Part shown: one piece after another, positions 63,947 through 64,000 of the stretch
Position numbering within the stretch: the first letter of the stretch is position 1
Layout: each line of letters begins with the position of its first letter
Assembly: GCA_037447655.1 (NCBI GenBank)
Contig: JBBHKE010002642.1
Span: 62,001 to 126,000 of the forward strand
Direction: 5' to 3'
DNA length: 64,000 bases
DNA from: Zygnema cylindricum
Taxonomy: Eukaryota > Streptophyta > Zygnematophyceae > Zygnematales > Zygnemataceae
Program-made: the position numbers and the translations under genes
Notes under the pieces: generated by a model
Seen by the model: only the letters and a program-made list of their open reading frames with translations
The model's database searches: none
Told to the model about the DNA's origin: nothing

Positions 63947-64000
63947 TGTTGAAATTTATAGATTTCTAGAGTATTTTCTAGGTTTAAATATGGTTTTATA
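63947..64000 (+). repeat. 3' LTR of the 58555 element, first 54 bp
   Basis: Identical over its 54 bp to the start of the 5' LTR at 58555, suggesting a young insertion. Continues past the window end. Confidence 0.95.

Larger units (their letters stand above)
58555..64000 (+). mobile_element. near-intact copia-type element nested in the 53096 element
   Basis: 5' LTR 58555-59602 (1,048 bp), interior 59603-63946, 3' LTR from 63947 running off the window. The interior is collinear with the 40835 element. The left flank TGTTG (58550-58554) should be duplicated after the 3' LTR. It sits in integrase sequence of the older minus-strand element (…ATCTTTTGGTGTTG). Broken once, by one extra A at about 62299. 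Confidence 0.95.

Overview
The window is nuclear DNA from an intron-rich, repeat-rich eukaryote. Genes are split by GT..AG introns, there are no operons or bacterial signals, and most of the sequence is transposable elements. The main conserved gene is a plant/organelle-type 5'-3' exonuclease, which suggests a plastid-bearing lineage (an alga or relative). I cannot name the taxon from sequence alone.

Layout. 1-2.3 kb: 5' exons of a TMA7-like gene on the minus strand. 2.4-8.7 kb: repeats, namely a decayed non-LTR reverse transcriptase, a terminal-inverted-repeat element with an 8-bp target duplication, and a cluster of small TA-flanked MITEs. 8.8-10.9 kb: CT-rich tracts. 10.96-19.5 kb: eight recognisable exons of the exonuclease on the plus strand, with introns full of MITEs, minisatellites and CT repeats. 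20.1-21.0 kb: a complex repeat whose inverted relative lies at 39.0-40.15 kb. 21.1-24.7 kb: a minus-strand multi-exon gene of unknown function whose exons repeat a GESAF motif. 25-33.5 kb: gene-poor, AT-rich DNA with several TTA-flanked MITEs.

33.6-64 kb is a stack of Ty1/copia-type LTR retrotransposons of one superfamily. (a) A 4.3-kb gag-only deletion derivative, 33633-37952 (duplication GAAGA). (b) A nearly intact 6.4-kb element, 40835-47283 (CACTT). (c) A decayed element, 47945-53095, lacking its integrase core. (d) Another decayed element, 53096-58554, holding a solo LTR at 54625-55682 (TATTA) and a further ~1-kb insert. (e) A nearly intact plus-strand element, 58555 to past the window end, inserted into (d). 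All share an unusual architecture: the primer-binding site matches an internal (anticodon-arm) part of initiator tRNA-Met, as in Drosophila copia, and the gag ATG lies 20 nt inside the LTR, so the primer-binding site is translated. Each near-intact element is broken once, by one extra A in an A-run, at different places.

Most notable: a conserved nested stem-loop in the LTRs whose outer stem changes sequence between subfamilies but keeps its pairing; the in-LTR gag start; a MITE at an exonuclease splice donor; and the GESAF exon-repeat gene. All calls come from reading the sequence by eye; no searches were run.
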